The notes under the pieces were generated by a model that saw only the letters and a program-made list of their open reading frames with translations, was not told the origin of the DNA and did not search any database. Positions 9,025 to 17,328 of a stretch of DNA of 64,000 nucleotides are shown here, piece after piece. This stretch comes from Berkiella sp964594635 (lineage in GTDB: Bacteria > Pseudomonadota > Gammaproteobacteria > Berkiellales > Berkiellaceae), in contig CAZQMV010000002.1 in the NCBI GenBank assembly GCA_964594635.1, positions 186,001 to 250,000 on the forward strand. Reading direction: 5' to 3'. Made by a program: the position numbers and the translations under genes. Positions within the stretch are counted from its first letter, which is position 1; each line of letters opens with the position of its first letter.

Positions 9025-9792
9025 ATGAGTCAAACCCTCAATTCAAATACTCTCATCGAAGCAGAACAGGTTATATACCGTGAGGGTACGCGTCTCATCC
9101 TTGCCGATATCAGCTTAATTTTAAAAAAAGATCAAATTGTTTCGATTGTGGGGCCCAATGGCGCGGGTAAAACCACGTTGCTGAAAATTCTCTTAGGTTT
9201 ACTGAAGCCTACCAGTGGGAAAATCACAACCTCACCTAACTTGCGCATAGGCTACATGCCACAGCGCTTACAGGTTGATCCGCTCTTTCCGCTGACCGTG
9301 AAACGTTTTTTGCAATTGGGTCAGGCTAACGTCTCATTAGAGAAAACCTTGGTGGAAGTCGGTGTCGGGCATCAGATCTTAGATAATCCGTTATATACAT
9401 TATCTGGCGGTGAGTTGCAGCGTGTTTTACTCGCAAGAGCCCTGCTGCGACAACCTGAACTGTTGGTCCTTGATGAGCCTGCACAAGGGGTTGATTTATT
9501 AGGTCAGGGTGAGTTTTATGACTTGATAGCACGGATCCGTGAGCAACAAGGTTGTGCCATTTTACTCGTGTCCCATGACTTAAATGTGGTGATGGCACAA
9601 ACCGATATTGTGGTGTGTCTGAATCAACATGTGTGCTGTTCAGGACATCCAGAAAAGGTTAGCAAAGATCCCGCATTTACGGCACTTTTTGGCCATGTTG
9701 CACAAAATCTCGCCTTTTACACCCATAAACATGATCACCATCATGGTGTTCATGGTGAAGTGGTCGACTCTAAGGATCACAACCATGATTGA
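9025..9792 (+). CDS. znuC: zinc ABC transporter ATP-binding protein ZnuC
   Basis: Cytoplasmic ATPase subunit of the zinc importer, 255 residues from this start. It has Walker A GPNGAGKTT, the ABC signature LSGGE-LQRV and Walker B LLVLDEP in canonical order. The frame is open back to 8962, but those extra 21 residues are basic and unlike the family and reach toward the znuA promoter; the ATG at 9025 gives a normal ZnuC N-terminus. The C-terminus ends in a His-rich tail (HDHHHG and more), which may buffer or sense zinc. It overlaps znuB by 8 bases. Confidence 0.93.
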   Translation: MSQTLNSNTLIEAEQVIYREGTRLILADISLILKKDQIVSIVGPNGAGKTTLLKILLGLLKPTSGKITTSPNLRIGYMPQRLQVDPLFPLTVKRFLQLGQANVSLEKTLVEVGVGHQILDNPLYTLSGGELQRVLLARALLRQPELLVLDEPAQGVDLLGQGEFYDLIARIREQQGCAILLVSHDLNVVMAQTDIVVCLNQHVCCSGHPEKVSKDPAFTALFGHVAQNLAFYTHKHDHHHGVHGEVVDSKDHNHD

Positions 9793-10591
9793 TTTTAGCA
9801 GTTGGGATATTCGTTATTTGTGGCCACCCATGTTAGGTGGGGTGGGTGTTGCTTTAGTGGCTGGGCCCCTAGGCGCGTTAATGGTATGGCGGCGTTTAGC
9901 CTATCTAGGCGATACACTCTCGCATTCTGGATTACTCGGCATTACGCTCGCACTGGCTTTGCATTGGGATCTGACTATTGGTGTTTGCTTGATTGCGGTA
10001 CTGGTCGCTTTGTTATTACTTGGGTTACAAGCACGGGTGATGGTAGCGCGTGATACGCTATTAGGTCTATTGTCACATACCACATTAGCGATAGGTTTGT
10101 TGGTCCTTGCCGCATTAGACAATGTTCGGGTGGATGTACTCGGATTTTTATACGGAGATATTCTCGCGCTCACCTGGCGCGATGTCATGATGATTTACCT
10201 GGGAGGCGCATTTATTCTCGGGGCTTTGGCAGTGTTATGGCAAAAGATGTTGCGCGTCACGGTGCATGCCGAACTTGCCGAGGTAGAAGGGGTAGATACC
10301 CAAAAAGTCGAAGCAGCCTATATTCTATTGCTGGCTATTGCCGTTGCCATTGCCATTAAAATCGTTGGAGTACTCTTGATTACCGCTTTATTACTGATCC
10401 CTGCAGCGACAGCGCGCCGTTTTGCTAAGAGCCCGGAACAAATGGCATTTTTGGCGAGTCTTTTTGGCTTATTCTGCGTGTTGTGCGGCATTTTATTATC
10501 TCATTTTTGGGATTGCCCCACAGGCCCGGCCATTGTGGTGAGTGCTGCGGTTTTATTAGTGATTTCCAGTCTATCTAGAAAATTAAGTTAA
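9785..10591 (+). CDS. znuB: zinc ABC transporter permease ZnuB
   Basis: Inner-membrane permease of the ABC-3 family, about 268 residues with 7-8 hydrophobic helices. The segment GDTLSHSGLLGI near residue 44 is the conserved coupling region of ZnuB/MntB permeases. The frame is open from 9629 inside znuC, but the ATG at 9785 gives the usual family N-terminus and overlaps the znuC stop as ATGATTGA, so translation is coupled. With znuA and znuC it completes a high-affinity zinc importer. Confidence 0.93.
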   Translation: MIDFSSWDIRYLWPPMLGGVGVALVAGPLGALMVWRRLAYLGDTLSHSGLLGITLALALHWDLTIGVCLIAVLVALLLLGLQARVMVARDTLLGLLSHTTLAIGLLVLAALDNVRVDVLGFLYGDILALTWRDVMMIYLGGAFILGALAVLWQKMLRVTVHAELAEVEGVDTQKVEAAYILLLAIAVAIAIKIVGVLLITALLLIPAATARRFAKSPEQMAFLASLFGLFCVLCGILLSHFWDCPTGPAIVVSAAVLLVISSLSRKLS

Positions 10592-10785
10592 ATAACTTAA
10601 TTCGATTTTTACCCCTCTCTAAAATTCTCTAAGAAAAGTAACTAATTTCTTTGCAATATCAAAATGCCCATGATAGTGTTGAAAGCCCTATTGAATTTAG
10701 GGTCTTTGTTGTCAAGGGGATTTGATGGCATTGGTCTTGTAAATAGCGGGAATGGTCGTATTTAAGGTTGTAGTTGGAGGGTGGT

Positions 10786-12147
10786 ATGCCGAATATGTTG
10801 ACAAATATCCTAGGAGGAATCCAAAGGATCGCAAAGGAATTTAAACCATGGGTGCCTGATTATCAGGGAGGTCCACCTTTAAATCGCGATGTCACCGTTG
10901 GTTTTGCTCACTTAGAGCGAGTTGCTGCAGATGGCACAAAAGTGTCTGTTGGTGCATTTTTACCTGAGCATTATGTTCTTGCAGAAGCGGGTTCTTTGCG
11001 TTGCCAGATCCTAGAAAAAGAATGGCAAGCTGAACGCGAAGGCAAAAAGCTTTCCATAACGGCTGATGATCTTAAGAAAGATCGTCCGGATTTATATCAA
11101 GCGCTTTATCGTGAAGAAAATAACAAAGCCGTTCGCAAAACTGCTTTTGAATTGGCTATTCTTCGTTCAGAGAGTTTAACGAAAATTGAGCACTTTATTG
11201 AAAAGGAATACACTTTTCTTAAAGATCGCCAACTACCCATCCCAGCGATGGTTTCTAAATATCGCATTCAGCCGGATTTTTTAACGAATATTGCAGATGC
11301 TGGTTTAGTCATTAAAGGTGTGGATAATCGTAAAGTAAATATCCACAATCCAAACCCAAGCAAACGTGAAAAGATTTTACATTATGCTGCACAGGCTCTT
11401 GCCACTGTAACAACCGCTGTTGCTGCTGTTGGCATTATTGAAGTGTTGATGTTAATGGGAGTCGCTTCACCGCTTGCTATTGGTGCAGGTGTTGTTGCTG
11501 GATATCTTGGTAAAAAGAGAGGCGCAGACTTTGGCTTTTATGATTTAGCTGAAGGTTTACACCGAGATACTTTATGGGCAACTTCCCGCAAATTTATAAC
11601 CGGTAAATTTAGTCTTTCCAAAACCATTATCACCAGCATGTATATCGCATGTATCGCTATGCTCACCACTTTAGCAGTAATGGGAGCATTCAGTGGCGCA
11701 TTAGCGTTACCGTTTGCCTTATTAGCTAAAGCAGGTTTAGGTGCAAGCGCAATGACGGCTATCCAAACAGGATTCGCTGGCATACTCGCTGCTGTGGCTG
11801 GAATTGGTGCAGTGATGGGCATGGTTTATCCTATTCGTTATTTTGATACTTTCAGTTGCTATGACAATGAAATTGCTGTTACCAAAGCGATGGGTGATGC
11901 GTTGCCTGCTGTTAACACAGCTAAAGATTTCAATGCGAAATTAGCGGCTACTCAAGATAAACTATTGGCTAAAGTCGACAACCCTAAATATGGTTTTTCT
12001 GAAGCTGAACGTTTAGCGTGTAAAGGAGAGATCATTACGAAGTTTTCAGGTTTGCAAAAGAGTTATGGCGCACATCCTGTTCCTACTCCTGACGCGAGCA
12101 AAGAACCCAGACGCTCGCCAAGAAAACATAGTCCTGCTAAACAGTAA
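10786..12147 (+). CDS. large membrane protein of unknown function
   Basis: I do not recognise this 453-residue protein. The first ~190 residues are soluble and charged. They are followed by hydrophobic clusters at about 200-235 and 285-355, rich in Ala, Gly and Met, separated by a short charged stretch. The C-terminal 90 residues are soluble and end in a Pro/Arg/Lys/Ser-rich tail. There is no signal peptide. The start is the ATG at 10786 preceded by GGAGGG; a TTG at 10774 is in frame but lies before that site. It sits alone between znuB and a strong terminator, in a block with the adenylate-forming enzyme and the R-SNARE. A role as a secreted, host-membrane-inserting protein is possible but only inferred from context. 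Confidence 0.7.
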   Translation: MPNMLTNILGGIQRIAKEFKPWVPDYQGGPPLNRDVTVGFAHLERVAADGTKVSVGAFLPEHYVLAEAGSLRCQILEKEWQAEREGKKLSITADDLKKDRPDLYQALYREENNKAVRKTAFELAILRSESLTKIEHFIEKEYTFLKDRQLPIPAMVSKYRIQPDFLTNIADAGLVIKGVDNRKVNIHNPNPSKREKILHYAAQALATVTTAVAAVGIIEVLMLMGVASPLAIGAGVVAGYLGKKRGADFGFYDLAEGLHRDTLWATSRKFITGKFSLSKTIITSMYIACIAMLTTLAVMGAFSGALALPFALLAKAGLGASAMTAIQTGFAGILAAVAGIGAVMGMVYPIRYFDTFSCYDNEIAVTKAMGDALPAVNTAKDFNAKLAATQDKLLAKVDNPKYGFSEAERLACKGEIITKFSGLQKSYGAHPVPTPDASKEPRRSPRKHSPAKQ

Positions 12148-12157
12148 ACTCACCTCT

Positions 12158-12189
12158 AAAAAAACGGCGCACATCGCGCCGTTTTTTTT
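12158..12189 (+). terminator. rho-independent terminator
   Basis: Stem AACGGCGC (12163-12170) / GCGCCGTT (12176-12183) with a 5-base loop, flanked by A on the 5' side and by a run of T through 12189. It ends the unknown membrane protein transcript and would work in both directions. Confidence 0.9.
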
Positions 12190-12308
12190 ATCATGGTATT
12201 TGCATCTACACTCAACCGCTTATCTACTTACTCTCACCGTTAATCAGCGTAATTTGATCCAAGAGCAATGTTAATAGACACTTCTCTAAAAGAAGGTGGG
12301 GAAGTGTT

Positions 12309-13592
12309 ATGTGGCAGCAGCTAGGGATTTTATATCATCAAGTAAAAGGACGTTATCAGGGGTTAAACCAAACAATCGACATTCTACGAGGGTATCAAAG
12401 TAGTCAATTGGCGAAGGTCTTAGATCAAACAAGTACAGAGATCCCTTATTATCTATCCTATAAACAAGCCACGTTACATGAATATCCCATCATTGATAAA
12501 ACCTTTGTGCAAGAACATTTTACGCTGCTTAATCGTGCCAAATTAACGCGCGATGAAGCGCTTCATGATCATAAAAAACCGTTGATTGAAATTCATCAGT
12601 CATTAGGAACGGCAGGTGTGCCTGGTATCTATTTGTACTCGGCGCGTGAAAAAATAGCCTCATTGGGGAACTTACTCGGCAAAATGTTGCCCCATTTTTG
12701 GCAAAGTAAACGTATTGCTGTATTTCATTTGGCAGCTACACCTTACTTCTCAGAAAAATTCATCGCCTGGAAAATGCACTGGTTGTGTCTTAACTTAAAT
12801 GAAGATTTTACATCGTTAGTGCTGCAATTAAAAAAATTTAATCCAGAAGTGATTTTGGGAAGTGTGCAAACCTTATGTGCACTCGCAAAACTTCAACACC
12901 AAGGTGAACTGTCTCTTCGTTGTCATAAAATCATTGCTACCTCAGAAGTGCTGACGCCATTAGCGAGAAAATGGATCATGAGTGCTTTTGGACAACAAGT
13001 CGACGAGATCTATCAGTGTGCAGAAGGATCACTCGGGATGACCTGCGAACATGGCACAATGCATTTAAATGAAGCAGAATTTTATATTGAAAAGGAATGG
13101 ATTGATCCAAAAAAGCGACGTTTTATACCCGTGGTCACGACCTTGAAACGCCGTTTACAACCGTTAATTCGTTATCGTATGGAAGATATTTTAGTACCTA
13201 AAGAGGAGCCCTGTCCTTGTGGTGATTCTAATGAAGCCATCGAAAGTATTATCGGACGTTGTGAAGATGTTTTGTATTTTAAAGAAAGAACGCATGCTGG
13301 ATTAAAGCCTATTTATGCAGATACACTGACGGAACTGTTTTCTACGATCGATATCGCTATGTCACAATATCAAGTTGTACAATACTCCATGCGTCATGTC
13401 GTTGTTAAATTGTTAGTAGATGATTTTATGAAAGCGCAAAGGCTCATTTCTGATAAGTTAGCGGATCTGTGGCAAGCAGAGGGGATATCTCCCCCTTTAT
13501 TAGAATTTGATACATTGGAAGCACCCTCGCTCAATCAAATGTTTAGAACCACAAAAAGACTGGCCAAATCAACAGTGACACTCTTGACCTAA
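12309..13592 (+). CDS. PaaK/CapK-like adenylate-forming enzyme
   Basis: A 427-residue protein of the phenylacetate-CoA ligase / F390 synthetase-related group (COG1541 type). Visible landmarks are the P-loop SLGTAGVPG (about residues 98-106, where the family usually has S-S-G-T-T-G-x-P), an acidic YQCAEGSLG region near 237, and the RYRMEDI motif before a CPCG pair near 303, as in this group. These enzymes adenylate a carboxylate; the substrate is unknown here. A GGGGAAG ribosome site precedes the ATG. It lies directly upstream of the R-SNARE gene (55 bases), and the two could be co-transcribed. It could act in cell-surface or secondary-metabolite chemistry. Confidence 0.75.
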   Translation: MWQQLGILYHQVKGRYQGLNQTIDILRGYQSSQLAKVLDQTSTEIPYYLSYKQATLHEYPIIDKTFVQEHFTLLNRAKLTRDEALHDHKKPLIEIHQSLGTAGVPGIYLYSAREKIASLGNLLGKMLPHFWQSKRIAVFHLAATPYFSEKFIAWKMHWLCLNLNEDFTSLVLQLKKFNPEVILGSVQTLCALAKLQHQGELSLRCHKIIATSEVLTPLARKWIMSAFGQQVDEIYQCAEGSLGMTCEHGTMHLNEAEFYIEKEWIDPKKRRFIPVVTTLKRRLQPLIRYRMEDILVPKEEPCPCGDSNEAIESIIGRCEDVLYFKERTHAGLKPIYADTLTELFSTIDIAMSQYQVVQYSMRHVVVKLLVDDFMKAQRLISDKLADLWQAEGISPPLLEFDTLEAPSLNQMFRTTKRLAKSTVTLLT

Positions 13593-13647
13593 TATGGTCT
13601 ATTGATTAGAAGGTGGTCTTCCATTTTTTAATTAAGAGGTACATATC

Positions 13648-14220
13648 ATGGCAGCCGATCAGAAAATCAAAAAAATCCAAGCTGAAGTTGATGCGACTAA
13701 AAAGATCATGGAGCAGAACATTGATAAAATGCTTGAGCGAGGACAAAAACTTGAAGCATTAAAAGATAAATCAGAACAACTCAAAACAGAATCACAAGCT
13801 TTTAATCAAAATGCCGTAAAACTTAAACAAGCATTACAATTTAAAAATGTAGCATTAACCATAATCTTAATTGGGATGGCAATTGGAGCAGCTGTTGGCT
13901 TGTATGGTGTTTTAGCCGCTGGTTATTCTTGGTTTTGTTTACCCATAAGCATGTTACTCGGTGCTGGACTTTCTTATCTGTTAACGAAGCCATTATCTGG
14001 TATGTTTCATCTTTATCAAAAAATGCATTATGCCGATCCATTGGCCGTGAATAGATCTTTGACACACAAAGAAGCGGCTCAAAAAGGGGAAGTTGCTGTC
14101 TTAAACCAAACTAGACTCTTTCAACCCCAGTTTCAGGGGCAAAAAGAGTCTACACAAGAAAGAGGGATAGCAGAGGCAGCAACCATTAAACCGTTGCGTA
14201 ACGGTGTAAAAGCTCTTTGA
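13648..14220 (+). CDS. bacterial R-SNARE (synaptobrevin/VAMP-like) protein
   Basis: A 190-residue protein whose residues 7-60 match the R-SNARE motif of VAMP/synaptobrevin. Aligned from memory to human VAMP2 it needs no gaps: QAEVD (11-15), IM (20-21), NIDKMLERGQKL (24-35) with R31 at the ionic zero layer, then hydrophobic layers L35, L38, S42, L45, S49, F52, A56, L59, and KN (66-67) before the membrane. Eukaryotic VAMPs end in one membrane helix; this protein has two (about 68-90 and 93-112), forming a hairpin, and a soluble tail of about 78 residues. There is no longin domain or signal peptide. Start: ATG with AAGAGG eight bases upstream. The last 35 bases overlap the convergent sco gene. 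Host acquisition and secretion into host cells to act in membrane fusion are inference. Confidence 0.88.
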   Translation: MAADQKIKKIQAEVDATKKIMEQNIDKMLERGQKLEALKDKSEQLKTESQAFNQNAVKLKQALQFKNVALTIILIGMAIGAAVGLYGVLAAGYSWFCLPISMLLGAGLSYLLTKPLSGMFHLYQKMHYADPLAVNRSLTHKEAAQKGEVAVLNQTRLFQPQFQGQKESTQERGIAEAATIKPLRNGVKAL

Positions 14221-14830
14221 AATCATGTGCAATAGCATGTGGTCGATCACTGCCAGTGAAGACGGCGGCAAGCTCACCCTGTGGATTAATCAAGATGATT
14301 GTGCCGCTATGCTCGATATGGTCAGCCTCAGGGGCTTTTTCTTGTGCCATATGAACACCAATTGAAGCAGTGAGCGCAGAGATATCCGATTTTTTACCGG
14401 TGACGCCAATAAAGCTTGTTCCGCGAAATCTATCTTGTTGTAAATATTCTTTAAGGTGTTGCTGTGTATCATTTTCAGGATCAATGGTAATGAACACAAA
14501 TTGCAAAACGGGATTGTTGCGCAAGCGTTGTGAAATTTGCTGCATAGCTTGTAGTGTCGTTGGGCACAAATCAGGGCAAGAGCTGTAACCAAAAAAGATA
14601 AAGCTCCAACGTGAGTCAAAAGAAGCGCGGGTAAAGGGTTTGCCATCCATATCAACTAAAGCAAAGTCTGGCAACTTATGACCACGCGCAAGCGAAGTCC
14701 CAGCGCTTAAGGGAGCTGATGCTGATGATTGTATTGAACCTGTTGCAGCATTGATGTGGTTTTCGCGCCAGATGCCAATGGCTAGGGCGATCACAATAAT
14801 AAAAATAATAAATAATGTATGTTTTTTCAT
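14186..14830 (-). CDS. SCO1/SenC copper chaperone for cytochrome oxidase
   Basis: Membrane-anchored thioredoxin-fold protein, 214 residues, that delivers copper to or reduces the CuA site of cytochrome c oxidase. It has an N-terminal anchor (about residues 5-22), the copper-binding C-x-x-x-C in SSCPDLCP near residue 85, and the distal His in the DHIEHSGT segment near 172. It is the last gene of the ctaA-ctaB-sco run. Its 3' end overlaps the convergent R-SNARE gene by 35 bases. Confidence 0.92.
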   Translation of the reverse strand: MKKHTLFIIFIIVIALAIGIWRENHINAATGSIQSSASAPLSAGTSLARGHKLPDFALVDMDGKPFTRASFDSRWSFIFFGYSSCPDLCPTTLQAMQQISQRLRNNPVLQFVFITIDPENDTQQHLKEYLQQDRFRGTSFIGVTGKKSDISALTASIGVHMAQEKAPEADHIEHSGTIILINPQGELAAVFTGSDRPHAIAHDFKELLHRYATV

Positions 14831-14839
14831 GTCTTAGCC

Positions 14840-15745
14840 TTAAGAGAAGTGCATAAAATAAGGTAGGTAATGATCAATTAACAAGCCAATAAACAGAACC
14901 ATCAAATAAATAATGGAATAGGTAAAGGTTTGCATAGCAACGGCAGGTTCATCGGTACGATATAACTTTATTCCGTAATACATAAAATGTAGCCCTAAGC
15001 CTAAGGCTAAAATAAGGTAAGTGATGCCACTCATGCCTGTAATATAAGGCAAGACAGTCGAAGCAATCAGTAAAATGATATAAAGTAAAATGCAAAATTT
15101 TGTAAAACGGATCCCATGTGTGACAGGTAGCATGGGAAGGTTGGCTTTTGCATATTCTTCATGTCGATAAATGGCGAGCGCCCAAAAATGCGGCGGTGTC
15201 CATGTAAAGATAATGAGCACTAACAGTAAACCAGAAGGATCGAGTGTTCCGGTCACGGCAGTCCAACCGAGCAAAGGAGGGGCAGCACCTGCAGCGCCTC
15301 CGATAACGATATTTTGTGGCGTCGCTCTTTTCAAAAAGAGCGTATAAAGCAGCGCATAACCGACCAAGCTGATTAAGGTTAACCAAGCCGTTAAGGCGTT
15401 GACAAAAAATACGAGCACGGCCAAACCAAATGCACCCAAAAGCAGTGAAAACCACATGGCTTGTACAGGGCTCACGCGGCCACTGGCAACGGGCCTGTGT
15501 TTAGTGCGGCGCATATGAATATCAATACGGCGCTCGACTAAATGGTTAATCACCGCTGCGGAGCCTGCAGAGCAAGCAATCCCGATGGAGCCAAAGCATA
15601 ACGCTTGCCAGGGAAAGATATCAGGAGGGGACGCAAGTAGCATACCAATAGCGGCAGTGAGCAACATCAATGCAACCACATTGGGTTTACAAAGCTCTAA
15701 GTAATCGCGCCAGGTAGCTGCTTTGACAAGGGCTAGCTTAGCCAT
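14840..15745 (-). CDS. ctaB: protoheme IX farnesyltransferase (heme O synthase)
   Basis: Polytopic UbiA-superfamily prenyltransferase (301 residues) that converts heme B to heme O for oxidase maturation. The first Asp motif appears as NHLVERRIDIHMRRTKHRP near residue 66, with the conserved RT-x-x-RP block, and the second cytoplasmic motif as the TWTPPHFWALAIYRHEEY region near 190. About nine hydrophobic helices are visible. It overlaps ctaA by 8 bases, so heme B to O to A conversion is encoded as one unit. Confidence 0.93.
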   Translation of the reverse strand: MAKLALVKAATWRDYLELCKPNVVALMLLTAAIGMLLASPPDIFPWQALCFGSIGIACSAGSAAVINHLVERRIDIHMRRTKHRPVASGRVSPVQAMWFSLLLGAFGLAVLVFFVNALTAWLTLISLVGYALLYTLFLKRATPQNIVIGGAAGAAPPLLGWTAVTGTLDPSGLLLVLIIFTWTPPHFWALAIYRHEEYAKANLPMLPVTHGIRFTKFCILLYIILLIASTVLPYITGMSGITYLILALGLGLHFMYYGIKLYRTDEPAVAMQTFTYSIIYLMVLFIGLLIDHYLPYFMHFS

Positions 15746-16748
15746 GTTGACCCTTATTTGCTTGGTAGATTTTGAAGTTGAGGGTAATTAACGCTAATAG
15801 CAATAAAGCGCCCATTGCATTGTGTGATACGGCAACATGCAGTGGCAATGAGAATATAACATTAGAAATGCCGAGCCCTAATTGGATCATAAGGAAAAGG
15901 GCTAAGACAAAGGCTGTTTTGCGTAAGGCGACTTGTCGCATTGCTGCAATGACAAGCCAAGAGCCCATAAACAACGTAATGAATGCACCTAGGCGATGCA
16001 TGACGTGGATAGTTGTGCGCCCTGGCGTGTCTTGAAACGCCAAAGGATTTTCCATATCGATTCCGCCAAGAAAATTAAAAGCACTGGCAAAATGGGTATT
16101 TGGCCACCATTGCCCTTGGCAGGTTGGAAAATCGGGACAAATGAGTGCGGCATAGTTTGCACTGGTCCAGCCACCGAGCAAGATTTGGCAAAATAAGACA
16201 ATTAAGGTTGCTATCGCGAGTAAAGGTAAATTTCCTGGCTTAAACGAGGGGATCTTTTTTTGTGTCGTGTACAACACGCATAACCATAAAAGACCTAATG
16301 TGCAAAATCCGCCGAGTAAATGTCCCATCACGGCCAACGGCAGTAAGCGCATCGTAACCGTCCACATACCTAACATGCCTTGAAAAATCACCAAGAGCAC
16401 CAATAAGCTTGGTAGCCATAATGGTAGAGCATGTTTTTTGCGAGTGATAAAAGCCAACAAAGCCATGATAACGATGACCAGACCGAGTGATTCAGCAAAG
16501 TAGCGGTGTGTCATTTCAGTCTGGGCTTTAGCTACGTCAACCGGCATTAAGGGATATTCAGCGTTAGCTTTTTGAATGGCATCGGGTGTTTGTGGTGCCC
16601 CAAGTTGTCCGTAACAGCCTGGCCAATCAGGACAGCCAAGGCCTGCATCTTTTAGCCTGGTATAGGCACCCAATAAAATAACGCAAAATGCGAGCATTGC
16701 GCTAAACATCGCCAGACGTTTTATCCAAATGGCTTGTTGATTATCCAA
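15738..16748 (-). CDS. ctaA: heme A synthase
   Basis: COX15/CtaA family membrane protein of 336 residues with eight predicted helices. It oxidises the heme O methyl group to make heme A. Conserved features are the GAYTRLKDAGLGCPDWPGCYGQ region near residue 27 (with the Cys pair of the family), the EMTHRYFAESLG heme-ligand segment near 78, and two further His regions in helices 5-7 (VMHRLGAF near 250 and VAVSHNAMG near 310). The start overlaps the upstream thioredoxin-fold gene by 8 bases. It works directly with CtaB. Confidence 0.93.
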   Translation of the reverse strand: MDNQQAIWIKRLAMFSAMLAFCVILLGAYTRLKDAGLGCPDWPGCYGQLGAPQTPDAIQKANAEYPLMPVDVAKAQTEMTHRYFAESLGLVIVIMALLAFITRKKHALPLWLPSLLVLLVIFQGMLGMWTVTMRLLPLAVMGHLLGGFCTLGLLWLCVLYTTQKKIPSFKPGNLPLLAIATLIVLFCQILLGGWTSANYAALICPDFPTCQGQWWPNTHFASAFNFLGGIDMENPLAFQDTPGRTTIHVMHRLGAFITLFMGSWLVIAAMRQVALRKTAFVLALFLMIQLGLGISNVIFSLPLHVAVSHNAMGALLLLALITLNFKIYQANKGQHG

Positions 16749-17328
16749 TCTTTGAAATCCTTAACAGCCGTTTAACATCGCTCAAAATTGCTCGTGCTTC
16801 TATTTCAGCAGAATAATGCATCATGATATTCCCTTTGGGATCAATCACATAAATTTCGCCGATCATTTCGCGTTCAAAATGGTTGCTCACTCCGGCGAAC
16901 AGCTGATTAAATTCAGCATTGTTCATCGTAATGCGTTTCATATCGGGATAGCTTTCACTTAAGTAGGTTTCGCAAACACTGGTTTTGCAATCGGGATGAG
17001 CAATAAATAATCGCTCTACACGCTGGGTATCTTTGCCAAGCGCCGTACGGATTTGACGTAAGTTATAAAGCGTATCATGACATTCAACATTGCAATTTTT
17101 GGGACCGACGTAAACAAGCCACCATTTTCCTAAAAGCGATTTGCCAGAAAGCGCTTCATTTTTTTCAATGTTGATCATAGGGGAAATGAGATCCCCATTA
17201 TTATTCATTTTTAATTGTGCAGCATTGCCTTTTTGATAAAGCGTATAAGCAAACAGAAAAGGTCCCAACATGATTAAAAAGATGAGTATAATAATTAACT
17301 TATTATTGTTGCTAGGCATTTTTAACAT
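16741..17328 (-). CDS. thioredoxin-fold oxidase-assembly accessory protein
   Basis: A 195-residue protein with one N-terminal membrane anchor (about 10-28) and a periplasmic domain that resembles a diverged SCO/thioredoxin fold: WWLVYVGP, then C-x-x-x-C (CNVEC, near residues 79-83) and a terminal IDPKGNIMMHYS strand. Genes of this kind commonly sit between SURF1 and ctaA in Pseudomonas and Legionella oxidase clusters. Its exact role is not known to me; copper or thiol handling during oxidase assembly is likely. It overlaps SURF1 by 17 bases and ctaA by 8, so it belongs to the operon. Confidence 0.75.
   Translation of the reverse strand: MLKMPSNNNKLIIILIFLIMLGPFLFAYTLYQKGNAAQLKMNNNGDLISPMINIEKNEALSGKSLLGKWWLVYVGPKNCNVECHDTLYNLRQIRTALGKDTQRVERLFIAHPDCKTSVCETYLSESYPDMKRITMNNAEFNQLFAGVSNHFEREMIGEIYVIDPKGNIMMHYSAEIEARAILSDVKRLLRISKIG

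Noticed and set aside
9629..9784. Longer ZnuB N-terminus starting at 9629
   Set aside because: It lies wholly within znuC in another frame, and the ATG at 9785 gives the family N-terminus.
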